NCBI GenBank assembly: GCA_014728045.1
Contig: WJMH01000015.1
Span: 86,479 to 150,478, forward strand
Direction: 5' to 3'
DNA: 64,000 nt
Source: Candidatus Omnitrophota bacterium
GTDB taxonomy: Bacteria; Omnitrophota; Gorgyraeia; Tantalellales; Tantalellaceae
Shown here: piece by piece, positions 1 through 12,500 of the stretch
Layout: each line of letters opens with the position of its first letter
How positions within the stretch are numbered: position 1 is the first letter of the stretch
Notes under the pieces: generated by a model
Told to the model about the DNA's origin: nothing
The model's input: the letters and a program-made list of their open reading frames with translations, nothing else
Database searches by the model: none
Made by a program: the position numbers and the translations under genes

Positions 1-1124
1 CTGGCATACTTAATAGCCCTGATCTTGCCCTCTATTCCCCTGTAGCCGAAGCCTCCGGGAACGAGTATGCCGTCGGCTTTACCCAGTTTCCTGCCGACAT
101 TCGAATCGGTCAGGTCTTCAGAATCTATCCTTTCGATGTTCATCTTGAGGTCATTGGCTATCCCTGCGTGGATGAGCGCTTCGTAGATGGATTTGTAGGC
201 GTCCTGCAGGGTGATGTACTTACCCACCACGGCGATATTGACCTCGCCCTTCGAAGGGCGTTTTATCCTTTCTATGACCCTGTCTTTCCAGCTGTTGAGG
301 TTACCCTTTTTGGCCTTCAATCTGAACCGGTCGAGTATAAGTCTGTCAAGCCCCTGTCTTCCTAGCATAACGGGCACTTCATATATGGTGTCCACGTCAA
401 GGGCCATTATGACCTTCTCCTTCTTGACGTTGCAGAAAAGGGCTATCTTTTCCCTTGCCTCCTTGCTGAGCGGTTTTTCCGAACGGCACAGAAGTATATC
501 CGCTTGGATACCTATCTCTCTCAATTTTCCGACACTGTGCTGGGTGGGTTTTGTCTTCATCTCCCCGGCGCTCTTTATGAAGGGGACGAGCGTCAGATGT
601 ATGAAAAGGACATTATCCCTGCCCTCTTCTATCGAGAACTGTCTTATCGCCTCCAGAAAAGGAAGGCCTTCGATATCACCGACCGTGCCCCCGATCTCAA
701 CAATAAGAACGTCCACGTCGTCTTCCTCGGCGACCTTGCGGATACCCTGTTTTATCTCATCCGTTATATGAGGGATAACCTGGACCGTATTGCCCAGATA
801 GGATCCTTTGCGTTCCTTTGATATGACCGAATAATATACCTTCCCGGTCGTGATATTATTATCCTTGCCCAGGCGCGCTTCAGTGAACCTCTCGTAATGC
901 CCCAAATCAAGGTCGGTTTCGGCGCCGTCGTCGGTGACATAGACCTCGCCGTGCTGGTAAGGACTCATCGTACCGGGGTCCACGTTTATATAAGGATCAC
1001 ATTTTATTATGGATATTGTGAGCCCTCTTGCCTCGAGGAGCTTTGCGATGGAAGCGGAAGCTATCCCTTTGCCTAAACTGGAAACAACTCCGCCTGTTAT
1101 GAATATGTACTTTTTCTTGGACAT
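1..1124 (-). CDS. pyrG: CTP synthase (partial, C-terminus outside window)
   Basis: CTP synthase aminates UTP to CTP using ATP and glutamine, the last step of pyrimidine nucleotide synthesis. The 374 visible codons cover the amidoligase domain. It starts [20 protein letters not shown], with the P-loop-like GVVSSLGKG and the family signature around [20 protein letters not shown]. The end of the visible part, near [13 protein letters not shown], enters the glutamine amidotransferase domain, which runs off the window edge. The ATG lies two bases after the carB stop, so carA-carB-pyrG read as one operon of three glutamine-using enzymes. This suggests joint nitrogen control through the leader upstream of carA. 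Confidence 0.97.
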   Translation of the reverse strand, partial: MSKKKYIFITGGVVSSLGKGIASASIAKLLEARGLTISIIKCDPYINVDPGTMSPYQHGEVYVTDDGAETDLDLGHYERFTEARLGKDNNITTGKVYYSVISKERKGSYLGNTVQVIPHITDEIKQGIRKVAEEDDVDVLIVEIGGTVGDIEGLPFLEAIRQFSIEEGRDNVLFIHLTLVPFIKSAGEMKTKPTQHSVGKLREIGIQADILLCRSEKPLSKEAREKIALFCNVKKEKVIMALDVDTIYEVPVMLGRQGLDRLILDRFRLKAKKGNLNSWKDRVIERIKRPSKGEVNIAVVGKYITLQDAYKSIYEALIHAGIANDLKMNIERIDSEDLTDSNVGRKLGKADGILVPGGFGYRGIEGKIRAIKYA

Positions 1125-1126
1125 CT

Positions 1127-4346
<3,220 letters not shown>

Positions 4347-4354
<8 letters not shown>

Positions 4355-5438
4355 TCTTTCCCTCCATGAGATGTACGAACTCCCCGAAAAGGTACGCCGA
4401 GTCATGCGGTCCGGGACCGTATTCGGGGTGGAACTGCACCGAGAACACGGGCATTTTCCTGTGCCTCATGCCCTCAACGGTGTTGTCGTTCAGGTTGATA
4501 TGCGTCACCTTAACATCCGCTTCCCGCAGTGAATCGAGGTCAACGCAAAAATTATGGTTCTGCACCGTAATAGCGACACTGCCGGTCTTAAGGTCCTTTA
4601 CCGGGTGATTGCCGCCGTGGTGACCGAACTTGAGTTTGTAGGTCTTGCCTCCAAGGGCCAACCCCAGCATCTGGTGCCCCAGGCATATTCCGAAAACAGG
4701 CAGCTTACCCAGAAGCTCTTTTACGGTCTCCACCACATACGGGACCCCCTCGGGGTCACCGGGACCGTTGGAGAGCAGGATGCCGTCCGGAGAGGCATCA
4801 AGTATCAGTTCCGCGCTGGTTTCCGGGGGAAACACGGTCACGCGGCAGTCGTTCTCGGCCAGCCTTCTCAGGATATTGAATTTGACACCGCAATCCAGGA
4901 CCGCGACGTGGTATTTTCCCTTTTCGTTCCACTGGAAGGCTTCCTCGCACTTCACCTCTTTCACGAGATCCCTTCCCACTATCCCGGGAGACTTCCGGGC
5001 CTTCTCGATAAGGCTCGCGTCATCAAGGTCCGTAGTGGAGATCACCGCCTTCATCGAACCCTTCTGGCGAATATGTTTTGTAAGGGCGCGGGTATCCACC
5101 CACTCTATGCCCAGTATCCCGTTGCGCTCCAGATACTGTCCAAGACCCATCTGGCTGCGCCAGGAGCTGGTCACGCGGCTGCATTCCTTGACGACAAAAC
5201 CCTCAACGCTCGGCCTTCTGGACTCGACATCCTCATCGTTAACACCATAGTTGCCTATAAGAGGGTATGTCATTGTAACAATCTGCCCCTTATAGGAAGG
5301 GTCGGTGATTATCTCCTGGTAGCCTGTCATGCTTGTATTGAAGACGACCTCTCCCGAGGTCTCGCCTTCTGCGCCGAAGGAAAACCCGTTGAATATCTTC
5401 CCGTCTTCCAGTACTATTTTTGCTTTTTTCTTCTTCAT
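4347..5438 (-). CDS. carA: carbamoyl-phosphate synthase small (glutaminase) subunit
   Basis: Glutamine amidotransferase subunit that hydrolyses glutamine and passes ammonia to CarB. The N-terminal CPSase small-chain domain holds the family motif [19 protein letters not shown]. The C-terminal class I amidotransferase domain has the nucleophile motif [12 protein letters not shown] near residue 250 and the histidine/glutamate motif [11 protein letters not shown] near the end. Length is 363 residues, slightly under the Escherichia coli protein. It is the first gene of carA-carB-pyrG and is preceded by a promoter and an attenuator of ANTAR-target form. Expression is therefore probably set by antitermination in response to nitrogen status (inference). 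Confidence 0.97.
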
Positions 5439-5450
5439 GATATGCGCTTT

Positions 5451-5507
5451 AAAAAAAGCCCCTTGCTTGTATCTAGGGGCTTCGTTGCCTTTCCGACTTC
5501 ATTGTCG
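5451..5507 (-). promoter_or_regulatory. carA leader: two hexaloop hairpins overlapping a terminator (ANTAR target form)
   Basis: Read on the minus strand, hairpin P1 is CGAC-AATGAA-GTCG (5494-5507). A four-base linker follows, then hairpin P2, GGC-AACGAA-GCC (5478-5489). Both loops have six bases with A at position 1 and G at position 4, the signature of RNA targets of ANTAR antiterminators such as NasR and EutV. The 3' side of P2 lies inside the left arm of the terminator AAGCCCCT...AGGGGCTT plus seven T (5451-5482). P2 and the terminator therefore exclude each other. Binding of an ANTAR dimer should allow read-through into carA. The ANTAR gene at 17362-18066 is the obvious candidate partner. 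Confidence 0.8.
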
Positions 5508-5512
5508 CCTTA

Positions 5513-5541
5513 ATTCTATAAGATTTGCGACCGTTAATCAA
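5513..5541 (-). promoter_or_regulatory. sigma70-type promoter of carA-carB-pyrG
   Basis: Minus strand TTGATT, 17-base spacer, TAGAAT, lying between the stop of the KaiC/PPDK-like gene and the carA attenuator. The predicted start of transcription falls at or within one or two bases of hairpin P1, so the first hairpin would sit at the very 5' end of the RNA. Confidence 0.65.
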
Positions 5542-5545
5542 GTAT

Positions 5546-8116
5546 TTATTTAGCACAGCAGACCACCTTCTGTGAGAGTATGTCCGACATTATCTTCAGA
5601 CCGGTGTTCTTTGCCTCATAAACGCTTATAACACCACTGTATTTATCCGCGTCAGGTACGAGCTCGGCGAACACGTTTTCGCAGTTTTTTAGCCATTCGG
5701 TATTGAACACCACGTTATCGTTCTCCGGGAAAAGCGCCACGTAAAAGATATTCGTCTCTATCAGGTCCTGAAAAAAATGCGTCCCGAAGGACAGCTCCGG
5801 CATGAGGTTGCCTTCCGGAAAAGCTATCTCGCCCATCATGGCTATGTTATTTATCTCGGCGAAACTCACCGGCACCCCAAGAGAGGGGGTAGATGTCCCC
5901 CATCTGCCGGGTCCAAGCAGGAGCGTTTTCACCTCTGCCCTGTTTATCCTCTTGTTCAGTTTACCCATTATACGAGCTATGTCATACTTGCCTGACTGGT
6001 TAAGAGCGATATAAGAGGCGGGGTCCACGTATATTATCCTGTCCACGGGCTGTGAAATATTGCCCCCCAGGAAATACCCTTCCGAACTGAAAAAGAGTTT
6101 CTCTTTATTTATCTGCCGTGGTATTTCCACCTTCTTGCCGAGTCCCCGCGTCTGGAGAGGGCGGCACTGCAGCAGGCTTATCTTGAACCTGCCGTCGCTC
6201 GCAAAGTTAACCGTGAACTCTATCTCTACCGGGTAATGGTAGTTCTCTTCGAGCGTCTTGAGGACCTTTTTCAGGGTACCGGTGAATTTCTCATTAGCAA
6301 GCAGATTATCAAGAGTGATTATCCAGTAATCCCTGCCCTTAACTCCTTTTTCTCTCTGGTTTCGCGCTACTTCTTCGTCCTTTATCGCGATATACTCCAG
6401 TTTTATGTCAAGGCCCTCCCCGAGAAGGTCCTCGAACTTCTTTGTGGTAAAGAGGTTTTTCCTGAGGTCTATAACATCAACATCGCGTTGTGAGAACTTT
6501 TTAACGTCGGCCATATTGGCGTACGGTTTCATGAGCGGCGCGTCCAGGGCCGCTATTCGCGGATAGTCCCCCTCAACCCTGTTAACCGCCCGCGTGCCAA
6601 GCCCGAAAACCATGCGCAGAACCCCTGATTCGGACTTCATCTTGGTGTTCCATACGTAGGTATTGTAGGATATGCCGACCCCGCCGATATCCGGGAAAAA
6701 GAGATCCTTGTGGTAGGAGCCCGAGACCCTCTGCACCAGAAGGGCCATCTGCTCGTCCATCTTGTCCAGGCCCCTCTGCCGGCGGTAGGTAAGCGCGTCC
6801 TCGCTCATGGTGCTGGAATATATCGTTCGCACCGCTTCGGCGAATTGCATGTAACGCTGCTCGGGCGAACCCTGGTTTGGGCAGAACACGCTCTCGTATT
6901 TACCGGCAAAAGCATTCCCGAAACCGTCTTCAAGAAGGCTGCTGGACCTTACGATAATGGGCGACGTCCCGAAATATTCTATGATCTGCTGGAACTGCTC
7001 CATTACGCCTTCATGGAACCTGCCGTGAAGCAGTTTTTCCTTGAGAACGCGAGCCGCGTCGAAATAACCCTCCTCTGTCTTCTGTTCCATGCGGAGTTTC
7101 CACCAGCCGTTCTGCACGATATATGAGTAGAAAACATCGCTCCCCACGTAAAAGGAATCATGCGGCTCCGACATTCCCTGCCAGTTGAGCGAACTCTCAT
7201 CCGACAATATCTTCCGCGCAAGAAGCATGCCCACGGCCTTTCCCCCTATATACCCAGTCCCTATCAACCTGCTCTTTATGTCAATGAGTTCGGCCAGGGA
7301 GAAATTCTCAACGGCCAGGGAAAGCATCTTCTCGTCCCTGCTCATCATTATCCTGCAGAGCAGTTTTCTCATCTGTTCCCCTTCAGCCGAGCGGGCCGGG
7401 TCTTTGCCCATCTCCTCCGCCTGCAGGAAGAGCCTGTCCCAGTAATCCAGGTTCCGCTTTACGTTATTTACACCTTTCTGTTTTATATAGGAAAGCACTT
7501 CCGCCGCGTCGGCACTATCTGTTATCGGTACGAACTTATCGCCCTTTTTAAGATGCGGCAGGAACATCGTCGGGGAATAGCGGTTCCATACCTTCAGAGG
7601 ATGGATGTAGTACTCATCATCCCTGCGGTAGACATCCAGAAGAAGCTGGGTGGTCTCCCGGATGCGGGCTATGGTCCAGAAGGAGTGGTTGTTACGGTAT
7701 ATCCCGAAATACGCTATCGTATCCAGCTCATAAAGGTACGGACAGGTGACCATGAAAAAATTACCTATCATAAGGTCGGTCGCCCAGGCCTGCAGAAGGT
7801 CCGAGAGGCAGTCAAATACATAATAAGCACCGTGCCCTTCCTCGGTGATGATCTTGTGTACCTGTGTGGTGAACGATTCGAACCCGCCGCGCGCGTCAAG
7901 CTCATATCGCTTGACCTTTTCGGACCTTTCCAGGAGGGGCTCGTGTGCGGCGAACCTCATGTATACTATCTTCTTGCCCTCTGCGACAGCCTGACTGACG
8001 TAAGGCAGCACGAAATCCTTATATTCCTCGATTCGGTCTATCTGCCAGACAACATTGTCACCGGACCTCAGCCCCCGGAGTATATCGTCAAGACCTTTGA
8101 TACCTGTACTGAACAT
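5546..8116 (-). CDS. KaiC-like domain fused to PPDK-type ATP-grasp (PEP/pyruvate-binding) protein
   Basis: Function unknown. The first 200 or so residues resemble a KaiC/RadA-type domain (start GIKGLDDILRGLRSGDNVVWQ), but where the Walker A P-loop should follow there is QIDRIEEYKDF, so it probably cannot bind ATP in the usual way. From about residue 290 the protein matches the N-terminal nucleotide-binding part of pyruvate phosphate dikinase: GGKAVGMLLARKIL, then IVRSSSLLEDGFGNAFAGKY near residue 390, then GVGISYNTYVW. I see no phosphohistidine swivelling domain and no PEP-binding barrel, so it is not a complete PpsA or PPDK. It follows gltD by 17 bases with its own GGAGG site and ends the gltBD operon. 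A role linked to glutamate synthesis or energy sensing is inference. Confidence 0.75.
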   Translation of the reverse strand: MFSTGIKGLDDILRGLRSGDNVVWQIDRIEEYKDFVLPYVSQAVAEGKKIVYMRFAAHEPLLERSEKVKRYELDARGGFESFTTQVHKIITEEGHGAYYVFDCLSDLLQAWATDLMIGNFFMVTCPYLYELDTIAYFGIYRNNHSFWTIARIRETTQLLLDVYRRDDEYYIHPLKVWNRYSPTMFLPHLKKGDKFVPITDSADAAEVLSYIKQKGVNNVKRNLDYWDRLFLQAEEMGKDPARSAEGEQMRKLLCRIMMSRDEKMLSLAVENFSLAELIDIKSRLIGTGYIGGKAVGMLLARKILSDESSLNWQGMSEPHDSFYVGSDVFYSYIVQNGWWKLRMEQKTEEGYFDAARVLKEKLLHGRFHEGVMEQFQQIIEYFGTSPIIVRSSSLLEDGFGNAFAGKYESVFCPNQGSPEQRYMQFAEAVRTIYSSTMSEDALTYRRQRGLDKMDEQMALLVQRVSGSYHKDLFFPDIGGVGISYNTYVWNTKMKSESGVLRMVFGLGTRAVNRVEGDYPRIAALDAPLMKPYANMADVKKFSQRDVDVIDLRKNLFTTKKFEDLLGEGLDIKLEYIAIKDEEVARNQREKGVKGRDYWIITLDNLLANEKFTGTLKKVLKTLEENYHYPVEIEFTVNFASDGRFKISLLQCRPLQTRGLGKKVEIPRQINKEKLFFSSEGYFLGGNISQPVDRIIYVDPASYIALNQSGKYDIARIMGKLNKRINRAEVKTLLLGPGRWGTSTPSLGVPVSFAEINNIAMMGEIAFPEGNLMPELSFGTHFFQDLIETNIFYVALFPENDNVVFNTEWLKNCENVFAELVPDADKYSGVISVYEAKNTGLKIMSDILSQKVVCCAK

Positions 8117-8133
8117 CTATTACCTCCCGCTAT

Positions 8134-9579
8134 TTACATTGAAGGAAGAGTGGTCTTCCCCATCAAATATTCATCGATAAAATGCGCCGCCCTCCGGCCT
8201 TCCGATATCGCCCACACGATAAGGGACTGCCCCCGCCTCATGTCACCGGCTGCAAAGACCTTGTCAACAGAGGTCATCTGTTTTTCGTTCGAAGAGACGT
8301 TTCCCCGACCATCCAACTCCGTTCCCAGTTCCTCCAATAACCCCGAATGCTCGGGGTGCACGAAGCCCACGGCGATTATCACAAGCTCCGCATCTATGGT
8401 GAATTCGCTTCCCGGGATCTCTTTCATAACAGGACAGGTGCCCGGCGACTTTTCGGAGAACTCAACGCGCACGCATTCGAGTTTTCGCACCTTTCCGTTC
8501 TCTCCCTTAAAACTTTTAGTAAGGACCGACCACTGCCGTGAAGCGCCTTCTGCGTGACTGGAAGAGGTCTTAAGTAAAAGTGGATAAACGGGCCAGGGAT
8601 AATCCCCGGTGCGGCATTCCTCGGGTTTGGGCATTATCTCGATCTGAACCACGCAGGAAGCGCCCTGCCTGTTTGCCGTCCCGACGCAGTCGGCACCGGT
8701 ATCCCCTCCTCCGATAACGACCACGTTCTTGTCTTTGGCGTCTATCAGCTCTTCCTGGGATATGATCTCTCCCTGGACACGCCGGTTGGACTGGACCAGG
8801 TAATCCATCGCGAAATGTATCCCATCAAGATCCCTTCCGGGTATATCCAGGTCCCTCGGTTTGCGTGAGCCTCCGGCAAGACAGACAGCATCGAACTCGG
8901 AAAGAAGTTTTCCCGCCGCGTAATCCGCCCCGACGTTCACCGATAGAACGAACTTAACCCCCTGGGCTTTCATCAGTTCCACGCGCCTGTCCAGAACCCA
9001 TTTCTCAAGCTTGAAGTCCGGGATACCGTACCTGAGTATTCCCCCCGGCCTGTCATGCTTTTCGAAGATCGTGACATCGTGCCCGGCTTTTCTCATCTGC
9101 GCCGCGCAGGATAGCCCGGCCGGGCCCGATCCGACCACGGCCACCTTCTTACCCGTCTCGGCCGCGGGAACCACAGGCTTGATGAGGCCGCCATTAAATG
9201 CATGCTCTATTATAGCCAGTTCATTCTCGCGCACGGTCACCGGATCATCGTTTATCCCGAGCACGCAGGCGTATTCACAGGGTGCCGGACAGACCCTGCC
9301 GGTCACCTCCGGAAGATTGTTGGTGGCATCAAGAAGAGCGAACGCCTCCCGCCAATAATCCCCGTACATAAGATCGTTCCACTCGGGTATATAGTTCCCC
9401 AGAGGGCATCCCCAGTGGCAGAAAGGAGTGCCGCAGTCCATACAGCGCGAGGCCTGCTCGCGGGACTGAGCGTCACTGCGCATAACTGCCACGTGACGGA
9501 AATCCTTTACCCGTTCGCACACTGGCCTGTAGAGGCTCTCCTGCCTTTTCTGCTTTATGAATCCCTTGGGATCACCCAT
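8134..9579 (-). CDS. gltD: glutamate synthase (NADPH) small subunit
   Basis: Beta subunit of glutamate synthase: takes electrons from NAD(P)H through FAD and Fe-S clusters to the large subunit. The N-terminal cysteine motifs CMDCGTPFCHWGCPLGN and CPAPCEYACVLG bind two [4Fe-4S] clusters. A first dinucleotide fold follows at KKVAVVGSGPAGLSCAAQMR and a second at KNVVVIGGGDTGADCVG, with the C-terminal ATG-like motif VFAAGDMRRGQSLIVWAI. Length of 481 residues is typical. The start codon overlaps the gltB stop (ATGGGTGA), showing tight coupling. Confidence 0.96.
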   Translation of the reverse strand: MGDPKGFIKQKRQESLYRPVCERVKDFRHVAVMRSDAQSREQASRCMDCGTPFCHWGCPLGNYIPEWNDLMYGDYWREAFALLDATNNLPEVTGRVCPAPCEYACVLGINDDPVTVRENELAIIEHAFNGGLIKPVVPAAETGKKVAVVGSGPAGLSCAAQMRKAGHDVTIFEKHDRPGGILRYGIPDFKLEKWVLDRRVELMKAQGVKFVLSVNVGADYAAGKLLSEFDAVCLAGGSRKPRDLDIPGRDLDGIHFAMDYLVQSNRRVQGEIISQEELIDAKDKNVVVIGGGDTGADCVGTANRQGASCVVQIEIMPKPEECRTGDYPWPVYPLLLKTSSSHAEGASRQWSVLTKSFKGENGKVRKLECVRVEFSEKSPGTCPVMKEIPGSEFTIDAELVIIAVGFVHPEHSGLLEELGTELDGRGNVSSNEKQMTSVDKVFAAGDMRRGQSLIVWAISEGRRAAHFIDEYLMGKTTLPSM

Positions 9580-12500
9580 CTGACACCTCCGATAGACCCA
9601 GACTATCCTCTATCTTCTTACTCTCAAGAATACGTTTGTACTCCAGGGGCATGACCTTGACGAATTTTTTCATCATCGGCGTGAAGTCATCCAGTATCTG
9701 CTGAGCCCTGGCGCTTTTGGTATATCTTTTATGGTTATGCAGCATCTCGTAGACCGTGCCCATATCGTCTTCGTTCAGTTCCTCAAGGCAAACCATACTG
9801 AGATTACATTTCTGCCTGAAGTCCCCTTCTCTGTCATAAATATAGGCAATACCCCCGGACATGCCCGCGGCGAAGTTCCTGCCAGTCCTGCCCAGGATCA
9901 CCACCCTGCCGCCTGTCATGTATTCACATCCGTGATCGCCGACGCCTTCGACGACAGCGTACAACCCGGAATTGCGGATACAGAACCTTTCCCCGGCAAC
10001 TCCCCTGACATAGGCTTCTCCTGAAGTGGCACCGTAAAAAGCGGTATTTCCCATGATAATGTTCTCTTCGGAAGCGTAATCCGCCCCGCGCCCCGGATAT
10101 ATTATGAGTTTTCCACCGCTCATTCCCTTGCCGACATAATCATTGGCCAGGCCTTCAAGCTCAAAGGTAATTCCCCTGGCCAGGAAGGCCGCGAAACTCT
10201 GCCCGGCCGTTCCCCGGAACCGGCAATAGACGGTATCCGTGGGAAGACCCCTCTCCCCGTGGAGCTCGCATATCCGGCCGCTCAGCATGGCACCGGTGGT
10301 CCTGTTGAAATTCTTAATTTCAAGATCAAGCTCCACCTTCTCGCCTTTTTCTAGAGCTTTTTGGACCATGTCGATGATGCGAAGGTCCATTACCCGGTCT
10401 ATCTGGTGATCCTGTTTCTTCACGCAGCGGACCGCGACATCTTCGGTGACCTGGGGCTTGTACAGTATCCGGGAGAGATCAACGCCTTTGGATTTATCGG
10501 GGATAACCTCTTCGTTTATCTCAAGCAATTCCGTCCTTCCGACCATTTCGTCGATGGTGCGCACTCCGAGTGACGCCATGATCTCCCTGAGTTCGGTGAC
10601 CACAAAGCGCATGTAGTTCTCAACGTATTCGGCCCTTCCGGTGAACCTCTTCTCCAAAAGTTCATCCTGGGTAGCTACCCCCACCGAACAGTTATTGAGG
10701 TGGCAATGCCTCAGCATCACACACCCGAGACTGACAAGGATCGCCGTACAGAACCCGAATTCCTCCGCGCCCAGAAGAGCGGCTATCGCTACATCCCTGC
10801 CGGTCCTCATCTGCCCGTCGGTCTGAAGGCGAACCCTCCCCCGCAGGTCGTTAAGCACCAGCGTCTGGTGGGACTCCGAAAGACCGAGCTCCCAGGGAAG
10901 CCCTGCGTACATGATAGAACTTCTTGGAGAAGCTCCCGTTCCCCCGTCGCCTCCGGAAATAAGTATCATGTCGGCATGGCCCTTGGCGACACCCGCGGCT
11001 ACGGTGCCGACTCCTATCTCCGAGACAAGTTTGACGCTGATCCTGGCCCTGGGGTTCGTGTTCTTAAGATCGAAAATAAGCTGTGCCAGGTCCTCTATGG
11101 AATAAATATCGTGATGCGGCGGGGGTGATATTAGAGTTACACCCGGGGTAGTGTACCGTGTCTTGGCTATCACGGCGCTTACCTTGTGTCCGGGAAGCTG
11201 CCCCCCTTCACCGGGCTTGGCCCCCTGGGCGATCTTTATCTGGATCTCGTCGGCATTGACCAGATAGTTCGTGCTCACGCCGAACCTCCCCGAAGCGACC
11301 TGTTTGATCGCGCTCCTTGAAGAACTCCCGTCAGGAAGAGGTGTGAACCTTACCGGGTCCTCCCCGCCTTCTCCGGTATTGGATTTGCCTCCAAGGCGGT
11401 TCATGGCTATGGCGATACTCTCATGGGCCCCCCTGGAAATGGAACCGAAGCTCATAGCACCGGTAGCGAATCGCTTGATTATGCTTTCAACCGGCTCAAC
11501 CTCCGAAAGAGGCACTGGCTGCGTTTCTTTGAACTTCAGGAGGCTCCTCAGAGTAGTGGGGTTCTTCGACTGATCGTTTATCAGTTCAGAGAATTCCTTA
11601 TACCTGTCATAATCCGCTTTTCTTACCGAGTCCTGCAAAGCGGCGATGCTTTCAGGGCGCCAAAGATGGAACTCACCGTCACGTCTCCACTGGTAGACCC
11701 CTCCGGTGGCAAGCTGAGGGACCTCGGGCTCCCTCTCGGGAAAGGCCGAACGATGTCTGGCAAGCGTCTCCCCGGCGATCTCATCCAGGCCCACTCCTCC
11801 CACGCGCGTGACCGTGCCGCAGAAATATTTATCAACGACTCCATCTCTTATACCTACTGCTTCGAAGATCTGGGCGCCCCGGTAACTGCGCAACGTTGAA
11901 ATGCCCATCTTGGAAAGTATCTTAAGGATACCCTTTCTCAGGGCTTTCCTGTAATTTGCAAGAGCCTCTTCCGGAGCCAACCTTACGTGCCCTTCCTCTA
12001 TAAGGTGCTCCACGGTACGATACGCCAGGTAAGGATTCACACAATCTGCGCCGTAACCGAAAAGAAGCGCGAAATGTTCCACCTCACGCGGTTCGGCGCT
12101 CTCGACTATAAGGCCGACCTCTGAACGTCTTTTTCTTCTTACAAGATGGTGGTGAACGGCGCTCGCCGCCAGAAGCGCAGGTAAAGCGGCATGATATCTG
12201 TCTATTCCCCTGTCGCTGAGAATAACGAAAGAATACCCCTGTTCTATGGCATATTCGGCCTCAAAACAGACTCTTTCGAGAGCCTTGATGAAATCCTCCC
12301 TGCCACCCGCGTCAAAGTATGTATGCACCGTCTTGCTCCTGAAGGATGAGGTGTTCATCTGGCGGACCCTCTCCAGTTCCTCATTGGTGAGCACCGGGAA
12401 CTTTACCGCAAGCTTATGGCAGTGCTGGGGGGTCTGTTCGAGTATGTTCTTCTCCGGCCCCACGTAACTAGTGATGCTCATCACGAGTTCCTCTCTTATC

